From NCBI GenBank assembly GCA_003254885.1, contig QANT01008836.1, positions 1-64,000 of the forward strand: a stretch of DNA of 64,000 bases. Reading direction: 5' to 3'. Position numbers and translations under genes: made by a program. Origin of the DNA: Purshia tridentata (lineage: Eukaryota > Streptophyta > Magnoliopsida > Rosales > Rosaceae). The notes below the pieces were generated by a model. That model had not been told where the DNA came from and did not search any database. It worked only from the letters and a program-made list of their open reading frames with translations. Below, one piece after another: positions 23,463-34,566 of this stretch (position 1 is the stretch's first letter; each line of letters starts with the position of its first letter).

Positions 23463-26400
23463 TTAAGCTGCAAGTACTATTATCACAATGAGGAGCACGA
23501 TTCCAAATATTACCAAGAGCAAGCAAGTCTGCAAAGAAACCAAAAACAGAAAGATGAAGGAGACTCACAAATTTTAAAAAATATTTAAGAGAAAAAATCA
23601 TATAGAAATTGAGAGATGGAGATAATAGAGCTACGCTATATTCCTCCCAAGTGGGATTAAATACATTAATCCATGTTTACGAGATCCCAATATACATGTC
23701 TAAGCCTAAAGATGTATACCGTGGTTCTGAAAACTGGAATGGACTGACTGGTCTAACCCAGTTAACCAGAAAACTGGATGGCCAACCAGTTAGGTTACCG
23801 AAATCATAAAAAATGTAAACCAGCCATTTCCCATAAAATTTGCCAATGCAACCTGCTTTCAGTAGCTTGCCTTTACTTTTTTAAACAACTATTGTTTTAA
23901 GGTAGCAAAGGATTAAACCCAAACCCTACTAATTAAACGTAAGACCATTAAACACTAAACTATCCCTTTACTTTAAACAAACATTGCTTTACATATATGT
24001 GTTTATATATGTGTGTGGGTGTGTAAAATTTCATTAAAAAGTGTCGTAAATTACCAGAGACGAATTTGATTTTTGGGTCTTCGAAGCCTTCACAAGATGG
24101 GTCTTTGCCTGGCCAGTTGCATTCTGGGCACTCTCAATATGGGAGCCAATATCATCTAGAAATCAGATATGATCCACGTAAGAAAACATGAGCCAGATAA
24201 ATAATAGTGCCTTCAAGAGAGTAAGGACTAGATTTGGTACCAATCATGGTTCCTTGCTCATGAACCAGTATAGCAAGATCTTTAAATATCTCATTCACTT
24301 CACCAATTTGTTGCTGGATTTCTTGTATTCCTTGTTCTCTTTCCTCGATGATAGCCTCATTGAAGGCAATTTCATTGTCCAATAACACGACCTCCTGTCT
24401 GCAGCACAAATAATTTATAACTAAGAATATATGACAAATCCAACCTTCATAAGAGTTTTAAGCTTAAGTAGATAAATCAAAAGAGTAATCAAAATTTTGG
24501 AAACAGTTGACAGAAGTTAGTCAGAACTTCAAGTCTCTCAATTGGCAATGGAACCAAAGATGGTTGATACTAAGGTTTCAAATGCCCAGCATTCCTATGC
24601 ATAAAAGAGTCATTTTTAAGGAGAGAAAGATATCTAGTATTTTGATGCAGGACAATATAAGGCGGGCATTGCTTATGATTATGGTGGGCTTTGGATGGCA
24701 GAAATTTTAGTAAATAGAAGAGATTTAGAGGAACAAAAAAAAAAAACAAAGGAAGAAATAAATAAATAAAGATTCCGATTGCTGTAACTGTGAAGAATTT
24801 AAATAATTGGAGAATAATAAGGAGGAAATAAGAGAAGAGAAAGAAAGAATGAGATGTCAAGGCCACAAGTACTTAATTTTAGTTCAATCCAAAATCTGAT
24901 TTGTTTTACAAGATATAATCTTATTTATGTCCTTCAAATAAAACTCTCAAGGGATCCTAGAAATATTAAAGACTCATTAAATAATAAATAAATAAAAGCT
25001 AAGGGCCTATTTTGTATAAGATTTATGAACAGTTTTTCATGTTCAAAGACAAATACATTTTAAAGACAAAATTTGTGTTCGGTGGGATAGTTTCCGAAAA
25101 ATAAGAATCTCAAAAAACTTCTCTAAAACAACCCCTTTTTGCAAAATGCAAAAATATTGTTTCAAAATTGGAGAAGCTCTCTTCGATATAAAAGTTTGTT
25201 GCCAAACAAAAATAACCTTTAAAATTTGAACACAGTTTTCAAATTTAATACCAAACAAGTTTTCAGATTAAAAATAAATTTAAAAAAATCCAAATTTTCA
25301 TATGTACCGTAATTTATATAAAATAGTTTTAAATAGCAAATCAAGCAGAAATAGACTCAACAAATAACATAAGGCTCTCAAGAAAATTAAGACATAGAGA
25401 CCTTTTTTAAGACCCAAAAACAGTGATTAATAAAAAAATATAAAAAATGCTAAAAGAGTCATTAAATAATAGGCAACTCTAAAAATTAAAAGACTTTGAC
25501 TTTTGTAAGAACCCAATACAATAGCTCATCCTCGTATAAATGAATTATTGTGAAACTTTATTTGGCCAAACAATGAATTCACAGAAAGAAATATTCTATT
25601 GTTGTTCCAAAACCATGTAACAGTAGTTACAGCTTTTGAATAATAAACAGCTGCAGCAAACAGAAAGAAAACAGCCACTAACGCATTTCACAATATGGTA
25701 TCATTTAAAGCACTCGTAAAATCATCAAGTAAAACTCACCTTCTCGATTCCACAAGGAGAGCACGCTGTTCTTGACTCTTATCTGAAGTTGCATCTATCT
25801 CGCTAGCAGTGTAGCTGCATGAAACATTAAAATAATCATACAACTTAAAATTAAAGGATTGATAACACTAGATGTGACGCAAACAACTCATCGTTGCAAA
25901 AAGACATCCTTAAAGTACTGTCAATTAATCAGTATGATGAGGTTCACCTTCTAAAGTCACTACATAGTGCACACAAATAATAGAGAATTTAATTATATTG
26001 TAGAAAAAACCTCTGATAAAAATTACCTGGACGGAAGAACTGCTTGGGGAACAAAAGGAGTATATGCTGTTTCCCTCTCAGCTGAAAGCCGTTGAGCCTT
26101 CTGAAATTCTCTCAGCACTGCTTGAAAATCTTTAGCAAGCTTAGCATCTGCAATCTTCTTGCTGGCCTGCAATGAAATTGAAAACATTCAAGATCATCAA
26201 ACCCCAAAAAGCATAAGAAAATATAAATCAACAGAATTAATAGAAAAAAGAAAAGTTTGAGATCATAAAAGGCCAGCCCACAATACAGAACAACAATGCA
26301 CCATTTCAACCAATCAACTGTATCAATTTCAAGGGGCCATTCTTGAAATTCCACAAAGTGGACAAAACCAGGTTTTAGCTCCACATGATATCATTAGATA

Positions 26401-27802
26401 AAAGATCAATCTTAAGTTGGTTTTGATTTCACAGCACTTAAGGACAATAAAATTTTCTTTTCAACATGTTTACAAACCAAAAAAATTTATGGGTAATAAC
26501 CACATGACTCTTAGGTTTTAGAGTTCTATAAATTCAAAAATGTTTTTTATACAGAGCAATCTGACAACACAAAGTGCAAAAAGGAAGGCTTGTGAAGACT
26601 AAAGTTAACCTTTGAATAATATAAGCTCCTGCCGCCCACACGAGGTCATAGATAGTTATTTCACCAGTTGTGACATTGAGTACTGGAAGTACTCAATCAA
26701 GATACAGGTAAATATATCTGACAGCAGGTGCAAAGGGAAAGACATGTTTGCTTACTTTTTGTGTGTGTGTGTGTGTGGGTGTGAGGTGGAAGAGCAAGAG
26801 AGAGAGAGAGACTTACATTAACTTCACCATGATGATCTCTTTCACTGGCTTGCTTAAGTTTTTCTGAAGTATCCTTCACCAACTGCCCAATATGTAGTCT
26901 TGTCTTGTGCCTGAAAATCAGGAAAAGGTCAAATATGGGAGCAGAAACGATGAAATTATCATGCAATTTGCTGAAATCATTCACAAAAGAGGGGGGGAGG
27001 AGGGGAGAGAGAGAGAGAGAGAGTACCAACATTCCATATAAACAACAGGAAGATGAACCGAACAAGTGAAGAAAGATTAGAAATTGGCATCCCCGTAAGG
27101 TAACATGGCCCTAACTTCTAATGCAATCACATGATGGGTGAATATAATCAAATGTCATGCATACTAACTGTCCGGAATGCTGAATATAATCAAAAGCATG
27201 CTGAATAACCATAAAAGAGTTAGTGACTGGAAAGAACTCGCATTGCTACCCAAAAGATGTCGCTACTCCTTATGAGAAAGTCACAATTAGGTTCTATTCC
27301 CATAAACATCAAGAAAATTTGAGATTGCAAACTGATACTATAAGTACCTACAAAATGCTAGCCAAACAGCTCCTAATCCATCAAATTATCGATTATCAAC
27401 CGCTCAACCGCTCAACCCCACAATTCTCATCAAGCAGTCCATCCAAACAATCAAACTCGGTTTATTATGATACTAACAATAACAGAAACCCAATTCAATC
27501 TTCATCAAACAAAAATTCTAAAAAATTCAACCATAGAATAGAAAATTCATGCACATGCAAACCGAGCGATTTAAACAAGATTCAATTGAACGGGGAAAAA
27601 AAAAAACTCACAGCTTTTCGCGGAGCTCAGGCGTGTCCTTGGGGGTACCGATGGTGTTGACGAGCCTCTGGAAGGTGGATACGGCGGTATTGATCTGGAA
27701 AATGCCAGAGGCCACGGCTTGAGTCGGGTCCTGCTTGCCATTGATGAGGTCTCGCCTCGAATAGCCCGTGCCCCTTCCTGCTTCCAGATCCCGAAAGCTC
27801 AT
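23463..27802 (-). CDS. SYP22: Qa-SNARE syntaxin, SYP2 (VAM3/PEP12) family
   Basis: Seven minus-strand exons: 27612-27802, 26817-26910, 26027-26166, 25740-25814, 24241-24398, 24055-24155, 23463-23528. Phases agree throughout and give 274 aa, the usual SYP2 length. The N-terminal part ([11 protein letters not shown] and exons 2-3) is the Habc region. The SNARE motif spans exons 5-6 ([20 protein letters not shown] onward) with the zero-layer glutamine at Gln215 in LVHEQG. The last exon encodes the tail anchor ([20 protein letters not shown]). Family role: target-membrane SNARE for fusion at the vacuole and prevacuolar compartment. SYP22/23 is preferred over SYP21 from the start and tail sequences, without alignment. 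Exon 2 ends beside long GA and GT microsatellites. Confidence 0.93.
26764..26812. repeat. (GT)n and (GA)n microsatellites beside a splice donor
   Basis: A GT tract at 26764-26784 and a GA tract at about 26796-26811 lie directly downstream (minus-strand sense) of the syntaxin exon 2 donor at 26816. The intron therefore starts GTAAGTCTCTCTCTCT. Another GA tract lies at about 27003-27023. Confidence 0.8.
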
Positions 27803-28779
27803 CTCGCTTTCCCTACCAAACCCTAACCCTAACTTTCCCGGGAAAATCCCGACGAGAATTTCGAGAAAAAAAAAAAAAGAGGAGAGGAAAGCTGGTGTTT
27901 GGGCACAGGGATCGAAAGAAAGCTCGATGCGAATAAAGAATTAGGGCAAAGAAACGGGAGCTAAGCACGAGGCGATGATTCGGGTCAGAGAGAGATGAAG
28001 CGAGAGACGAAATGAAGACAGAGACAGAGAGAGAAGGTTTGGTTTTTTTTTTTTTTTTGTGTGAGAGAGAAAGAGGGTATGTGCGTCTGCAGCGTATGTA
28101 TTATTGATTCGGTGAGGTCGTTTTTTCTGGTGGAGTTATGGGACGGAGGCCCCAGCCGGCAGGTTGATGTGGGCCCAGAAAGGTACACGTGGGCTGTGCT
28201 GATTTGTCAAGCTTAATTTGAATGGAGTGTAGAGTATTTTGAACTGTGATGCCAAAAAGTAAAAAAAACCTGTGATGCCAAACCATCACAAGCATGCACA
28301 CGGATTTTTTGTTCGAATTTGATGCTCATATGAGTTTTCACTTTTAAATGTAGAATTTTTGTCCTTTAAATTTTAATGGTTTTATTTGATGATTCTATAC
28401 TGTTTTATTATAAAATGGTGTGTATTAGTGTTTTTTTAACTTATGTGTGTACCACATTGTATGTTTGGTAACATTTTTCATTTTAATAAGAATACGTATC
28501 AAAAAGATGTAAAAGACTTATTGGTATTTAATATTAGCATTTTCAAATGAAACATAAGAAGACGTACACTCCGGGCCCTAATATACATGAGAGAGAGCCT
28601 GAGGCATAGGTTTAACACATACATTTCAAAATAATTCATATTTACAGAACTACAAGAAGAGCATTGATTTTTCATTTGATATATAATATCCATAATACTA
28701 TTAATAGCTCGGATTCTAAACTTTTGATTAAATCAATGCATTGAATGGTCTGTCTTAGACCGTATACATATTATATAAT
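27803..28779. other. Syntaxin promoter/leader and spacer to the DUF26 gene
   Basis: 27803-28080 is purine-rich on the plus strand (GA tracts), fitting the CT-rich 5' leader of the minus-strand syntaxin gene. 28081-28779 is AT-rich spacer. No other gene seen. Confidence 0.5.
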
Positions 28780-29535
28780 CTAACCCAAAATAAAGGCGTA
28801 AATCTCAAATCTGATATAACAACTTCCATAATAAACACGCCCACCTTCTTTTCCATTACTTTGATCTGGAAGTTCGCTCAATGCAAGATCAAGGCACTTC
28901 ATACAATGTATACCAGAAAGGTCTCTGGTGCATTGAGCTGCACCATAAATAAATTTTGTCGTCATTGTCCCAAGTTGTACCTTTCCATGAGCATACAACT
29001 CCGGAGAAGAATAAGCCTTAACACATAAGTTAGCCAACAATTGATGAACTTTCTGATCAAACAACATGTGATCCATATTTTCAACAAAGTTTTCATTTGT
29101 CTCATAAAGCACATTGTATGTGTCACTTCTAGATAAGAAATTTTTATTAGAGTATTTTAAAAGACAATCGTCGTACCAGATTATAGCGCCTTGCTTGTTA
29201 GGGCAATGAGTTACTCGAAGCTTATAGTTTGCTTCATCAATACAACGTTTGCAAAGTTTTCGAGCAATGTTACTCCAGCATTGCATCAGAACATAAACAA
29301 CATTGTTTTGTTTTTTGCCCCTGACGCCACTTCCATACCCAATTGTAGGAGCTGTATTGCTTAATTCTTCAACCAAGCCACTCAAGTTTATGTCAAAACC
29401 TCCCTTGGTTGGAAATTCTGATTGAATAAAACAATCATATCCTATAGGTTTAAGATTAATAGTCTTATAGGAGGCTACATGCAGAACAATAGAGAAAGAC
29501 ATGAGACTAAAAGCTAGAGGGGAAAGCATATTCAA
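28780..29535 (-). CDS. Cysteine-rich repeat secretory protein (two DUF26/Gnk2 domains)
   Basis: A 251-aa single-exon reading frame. An N-terminal hydrophobic signal peptide (about 1-22) is followed by two DUF26 domains. The C-x8-C-x2-C signature is intact in both: Cys86/95/98 and Cys202/211/214, with the additional paired cysteines at 111, 124 and 239. No kinase domain or second membrane segment follows, so this is a secreted CRRSP rather than a receptor kinase (CRK). Related proteins include ginkbilobin-like antifungal lectins and plasmodesmal proteins; the specific role here is unknown. It could also be a shortened derivative of a CRK, though the frame stays open and ends just after the second domain as CRRSPs do. 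Confidence 0.85.
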   Translation of the reverse strand: MNMLSPLAFSLMSFSIVLHVASYKTINLKPIGYDCFIQSEFPTKGGFDINLSGLVEELSNTAPTIGYGSGVRGKKQNNVVYVLMQCWSNIARKLCKRCIDEANYKLRVTHCPNKQGAIIWYDDCLLKYSNKNFLSRSDTYNVLYETNENFVENMDHMLFDQKVHQLLANLCVKAYSSPELYAHGKVQLGTMTTKFIYGAAQCTRDLSGIHCMKCLDLALSELPDQSNGKEGGRVYYGSCYIRFEIYAFILG

Positions 29536-30505
29536 TTTTCAATAAAATTGAATTGGGATTTGGTTTAATTTTTAAAACAACTGCGTAAAGAAAAAGTATT
29601 GGTGTTGATTATATATAGCCATTCATATCATATGGATATGTTTAATTTTATCTATAATTTTCTTTGCTAACATTAAAAGTTGGAGTATTTGATGATTATA
29701 AGTTATAACAGGCTAATATATATTATTGATGCATATGTTTTGCAAAATATAAATAAATAATAAGAGTAGAATTTCATATCAAATCTGCTTAATTAGCTTA
29801 GAAGCTAAATTCGATCACTATCAAAGTGATAATATTGAATATTCTTTATGGCATGTCTTTGGCCAATTTGTGAAAGAAAGAGTTACTTTTGTTGTATATA
29901 TTATTAAAATGTTAAAACTATCTTGATTACTTGCTTGTGAAAATAAAAATATTAAAACGGTGATATAATCAAAGTGTACGCTTCGTTTCTTTGAAACATT
30001 AGCATTAATAATATATATATATATAATTATAAATATAGGAATTTTCCATTGTGGATTCTATAAATAAGCCCGATCTCGTGACGTCGCATCGAACAGACAC
30101 TATAGCCGCCAAATGGAGCCAGCGAGGCACTTTAGAAATTAGTGAACTAGTCACGTTTGGGTCAAAAATTCAACCAACATCTCTAAATCAAGTTTGACAA
30201 TAGATTAAGATGGCGGATTGGGTAATAGTAACCTGCACGACTGGTACAAGTGAGCATAGTGACATCCCTACACCTTGTGATGAGAATTAAAGACAAACTA
30301 GAAGAAAGATATATATCTAAAGAACAACTAAATGTCGCTAAAGTAGGATCCGATGCTACACAACGTGCAGATCGCGCACAATGCCACAGATAGACCCAAC
30401 CAGAACCTTTAGAAAAACAATCCTTTATTGAGATGAAAAAACTCTCACAAGAACAGATGATAAAGCTCTTACAAAGTGGGAGGAGAGTATCCTTTACTAC
30501 AAATC

Positions 30506-30931
30506 AAAACAACAAACGAAGAAGATAAGAAGTCGGGAGAAGCCGACTACACTTATATTCCATTATTTAACCTTAAGCATGCACCTAATTAATGTTAAAA
30601 TTAAGGAAAAGCAGGAGATACATATTAGCATGAAGAATTAATCCAATTGTCGCGCGTGTCATTACAACTCAATTAAAAACAACAAACGAAGAAGATAAGA
30701 AGTCGGGAGATGCCGGTATAGGAGCGGCGGACTTGTGAGAAACACAAGAGCTTAGGAGGAACACAGGAGGCACCGCCCCCACCCCTAAACACAGAAGCCT
30801 GTAGCCGACTACACTTATATTCCATTATTTAACTTAAGCATGCACCTAATTAATGTTAAAATTAAGGAAAAGCTGGAGATATATATTAGCATGAAGAATC
30901 CAATTGTCGCGCGTGTCATTACAACTCAATT
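30506..30931. repeat. Direct tandem duplication with a length difference
   Basis: Copy A 30506-30674 and copy B 30675-30931 both begin AAAACAACAAACGAAGAAGA and end near GTGTCATTACAACTCAATTA. They share about 165 bp at very high similarity. Copy B holds about 90 extra bases (30711-30800) after AGTCGGGAGA, containing a GC-rich CACCGCCCCCACCCC stretch. Copy A therefore looks like a version with that block deleted, or B like one with an insertion. Confidence 0.82.
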
Positions 30932-31075
30932 AGTTTGGTATATATTGTGCTAAAATATGACTAAATATATGAGGAAATGTTTTAGAATTAAGATAGATTA
31001 AAGGCTCAATCCGTTTGAATGTAACAACAAATATATCATACATTGATGCAATAAATTACTTCATAAAATATGATG

Positions 31076-31078
<3 letters not shown>

Positions 31079-31116
<38 letters not shown>
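31079..31116. repeat. (TA)n microsatellite
   Basis: About 18 uninterrupted TA units in intergenic sequence. No other function visible. Confidence 0.9.
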
Positions 31117-31119
<3 letters not shown>

Positions 31120-32036
31120 AGCATTGATAATTAGAGATGGTCCTAAATACCTTCATCAAACTATTCAGATCATGATGTGTTTCTTATTGTAGTATTTGAC
31201 GCCAATTGCTTTTAACATTCTTGTATAAATTAGCAGTATATAAATTGGTGGTTTGTAAGTTGTAACTCTAAGGAATAGTATTTTCCTCAGTCTCACTAAG
31301 TATTCGATTCTAATTACCTCATTTCAGTCTAGGTCGACATAAACCTCCTTACAATCTAAAATAAAAGTACAATAAAATTCATGCAAAATTGATTTGCAAG
31401 AGCATTAATGTTGGCCATGTCACCCAATTGAAAGAGCTATATTTCTATATTTACTTACATAATAGCTAGTTAGTGTGTGTGTACTTGTATATATAAGTGT
31501 GTCTATATTGTTAATTTTTTTTTACATATACGTGTTTTTTTTTTGGTGTTAATTAATTTGTTATGTTTGTATATATAGGTGTGCTTTAATTTGTTATGCA
31601 ATAGGTAATTAATGATTATAACTCAGTTATGAATTTATGAAGCAAAAATGAGATTAAGCATACAAATATATATATAAGCAGAAGAAAGAAACATGTAAAG
31701 AAAAAACTTTTTTCTAAATCACTTAGCCCATTGAGTTGGATTAGAGTATGAAAGTACCAGTAAAATCATAGTTAAAAACATATTTGAATAAAATTCAAGA
31801 TATTTTTAAGATTACCAACCCGTCAAGGTTATGACTTTGAATACAAAAACCATATGTCTAGAAGTCAAACTAAAAATGTGTGCAAAACATTATCTCAATT
31901 GCTAGGCTCGTCAGCATCATTTAGTTGGCATGACTTGTCTTGCAAAATCAAGTCATTCTAGAATTTTCAAGAAACCAAGTAATGGCTTAGTTTTTAGACC
32001 CTAAACTGGTTTCTACTTAATTTAGATTGTAATTTA

Positions 32037-32330
32037 GGGTTCGTTTGGCAGTGCTTTTAGAATTGCTAAAAACACTTTTAGATTAGTAAAAACGTTTTTG
32101 ATAGCGTTTGACAAAAATATATATAAGTGTTTTTGGGATATAAAAGTGCTTTTAAGGGGTTTTTTGAGAAGCACTTGACAGGTGCTTTCATCAAAAAGTA
32201 CTTGACAAGTGCTTTTTGCATGAACTACTTATAATTTTTATAAAAATTTGTATATACTTCTTTGTAGAACCGCTTCTAACGAAAACACTACTAAATAAAA
32301 GCGTTTCTAAAAAACAGTGCCAAACAAGGT
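32037..32330. mobile_element. Small non-autonomous DNA transposon candidate (MITE)
   Basis: The ends are imperfect inverted repeats: the left reads GTTCGTTTGGCAGTGCTTTT and the right, on the other strand, CTTGTTTGGCACTGTTTTTT. The length of about 290 bp, absence of coding sequence and GTTTGGCA-type ends fit a plant MITE. Internal GCACTTGACAGGTGCTTT and GTACTTGACAAGTGCTTT form a short repeat. I found no convincing target-site duplication, so the borders are approximate. Confidence 0.5.
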
Positions 32331-34313
32331 CAAGGAGGTTGACTATTAAGTACCTACAATATGACTAGGTTACTGCACGAGGAATTTGGGGGAGCTCTAG
32401 CTTAGTACCGAATGTTCGTATGCTCATGGATTGACTTTAGACATCAGTCGTTTAGCTATTACTAATACATGCAGCCTCAATATAATTATTAAGTTGATTG
32501 GCAAAAGTCGGGTAACGTTTTGGCTATAATATCAACTTAAATAAATAACAATTTAAATAAGCTGGGTTAGTGGAATTACCTATGGATGACCTTCTACGAG
32601 CATAACCTTGATATTACTTGGTTTGCTAATTTAGAAAACAAATAAAGTCTAGTTAAAAAAAATTATTTTAAGAAAACTTCAGAATTTTTAGCCTTTACAC
32701 ATTTAGAATCGAAATTTTAGTTGTCACAATTGCTTAAACATGACTAGGTTAATTTTTTTATTTTTTTATTTTTTTATTTCCCAAAACAATTAGACAAAAC
32801 AACTGTAGGTGAGTGGGTCTTTTAATGAAACAATTTGAGAAAACAATCAAGTCTTCCTATCTGTGTTTTTTTTGGGGTCAAGTCTTCCTATCTGTTCAGG
32901 TCAAACAGTGCCTTCACTCCAAAATAAAACAATTCTACTTCCTTTCTTGGCCACATAAAAAAAAAAAAAAAAAAAATTTCTACTTCTTTTCAAACTCAGG
33001 CCCAGCCCACCTAATAGAATTATAGAAACCCAAGCCCCAAATTACGTTCTTTAAACAGGTTTGCATTTCCATGCCTCTCGATCTAGTTCTCTGTCCTCTT
33101 TTCTTTTCTTTGACTCGCTCTCAAATCCATGTGCTTTTTAATCTATTCGAACTAGGTGCACAAGGACTAGAGTAGTAGAATGATAATATAATCAATAATA
33201 TATCACAATTCACAATAAGTTGCAAAAAGATGAAGAAAATATCAAATAGTTTGAGGGTTGATTACTATTATTTCACTTAAAGCTTCAAATAAATATATTT
33301 TATCAAAATTTGTTACACTTTTCGTAAAAAATAATAAAATATAATTTTTTTCATAGTTAAAATATTTATAAAAATAAAAAAACACTAAAAGAGAAAATTG
33401 ATAAAAATAAAAAAAACCAAAAGAAGAAAAAATAAAAAACAAACAAACTAAGAGAAGCAAAAAACGAATAATTTGCTTTTTTTTTTTAATCTATGTTTTT
33501 TTATTTTTCAGTTTGTTTTTAATATTTTAATATTTTTCTTTTTTATTTGTTTTTAAATTTTTTTCTTCTTTGAATTTGTTTTTAAATTTTCTTCTAATTT
33601 TATTTAGTAATATTTTAATAGTAAGAAATGTTAATTACATTAATTTTGAAGGAAAGTATAATGAATTTTGATGAAATAACTTTATTTGATGCTTAACTAA
33701 AATAATTATCTTGATGAATGCACTTTTGAAGCGAAAGTTCTGATTTAGCTCCGACACAAATGTTACCATCCTTTTCCTCTATTTTCTCTTATTTATATAT
33801 AATAATTCTATACCCTCAAAGCTTATGTCTCAAGCTTATGTCTCACCTTATGGGGCACAAAATGCCTCACCCCCATGTCTCGCCTTTTTAAATAGCTTCC
33901 CTCTTTTTTATTTTATTTTTAATTGACATTTTTACTGTTTATGTGTTTTTTTTTCCTAATGTAAATTTAGAAACTAACTAGTTATTGGCCTAGTAACATT
34001 TTCCTTTTCATTTTGGAAGAGATCTCAATTTCAAATCAACTCACTTCAAAAAAACCCTAAGAAAAAAAGAAAAGAAAAAGAAAAAGGAGGTACCGTACGT
34101 TATATGTCGAGAAATGAGGGGCATCTGAAAAATAGCATCTTTGTATTAAGGCAACAATGAGTCCACTCTCCATCCATCCTAACCGCGTCTGGCCGTCTCG
34201 GGAACCTGTCCTAACGAGGGGCCCACCGGTCTAATTAATGCCAATCAACGCGCTCACGTTGTCAGAGTCTTTCAACAACAACAACGACGAAAACGGAAAA
34301 CTTGACGGCATCG

Positions 34314-34337
34314 CACGTGCCACTGCCCTGGCACGTG
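34314..34337. promoter_or_regulatory. Paired G-boxes in the BPA1-like promoter
   Basis: Two CACGTG palindromes at 34314-34319 and 34332-34337, each within GCACGTGCC, start exactly 18 bases apart. An A/T-rich TATA-like stretch (CAATATAAAAAATAT) follows at about 34374, and the start codon is at 34567. G-boxes bind bZIP and bHLH factors and are typical of ABA- and light-responsive promoters. Function here is inferred. Confidence 0.55.
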
Positions 34338-34566
34338 CCCTCCTCAAAACACCCCCTTGCCGCTTGCGTGCCTCAATATAAAAAATATCTCCATCTCTGA
34401 AACTCTTGGCCCAAAAAATTGTTTGCACTTTCTTCGACACCAGACCACCAAGACTTCCTTTGTAGCAGTTTGAAGAGGTCTCACTTTTCCGGTGACTTTA
34501 CCGGTCAGTCTCCGTCACCGTCGATCCTTCATTTCGCACGTCGATCTTCTTCAGTAACGCCTCAAC

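Larger units (their letters stand above)
29536..34566. other. Gene-free AT-rich region upstream of the BPA1-like gene
   Basis: Five kilobases without a recognisable gene. It holds the duplicated block at 30506-30931, a TA microsatellite at 31079-31116, a small MITE candidate at 32037-32330, low-complexity A/T tracts at 32750-32780 and 33330-33620, and the promoter of the BPA1-like gene at the right end. Confidence 0.55.
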
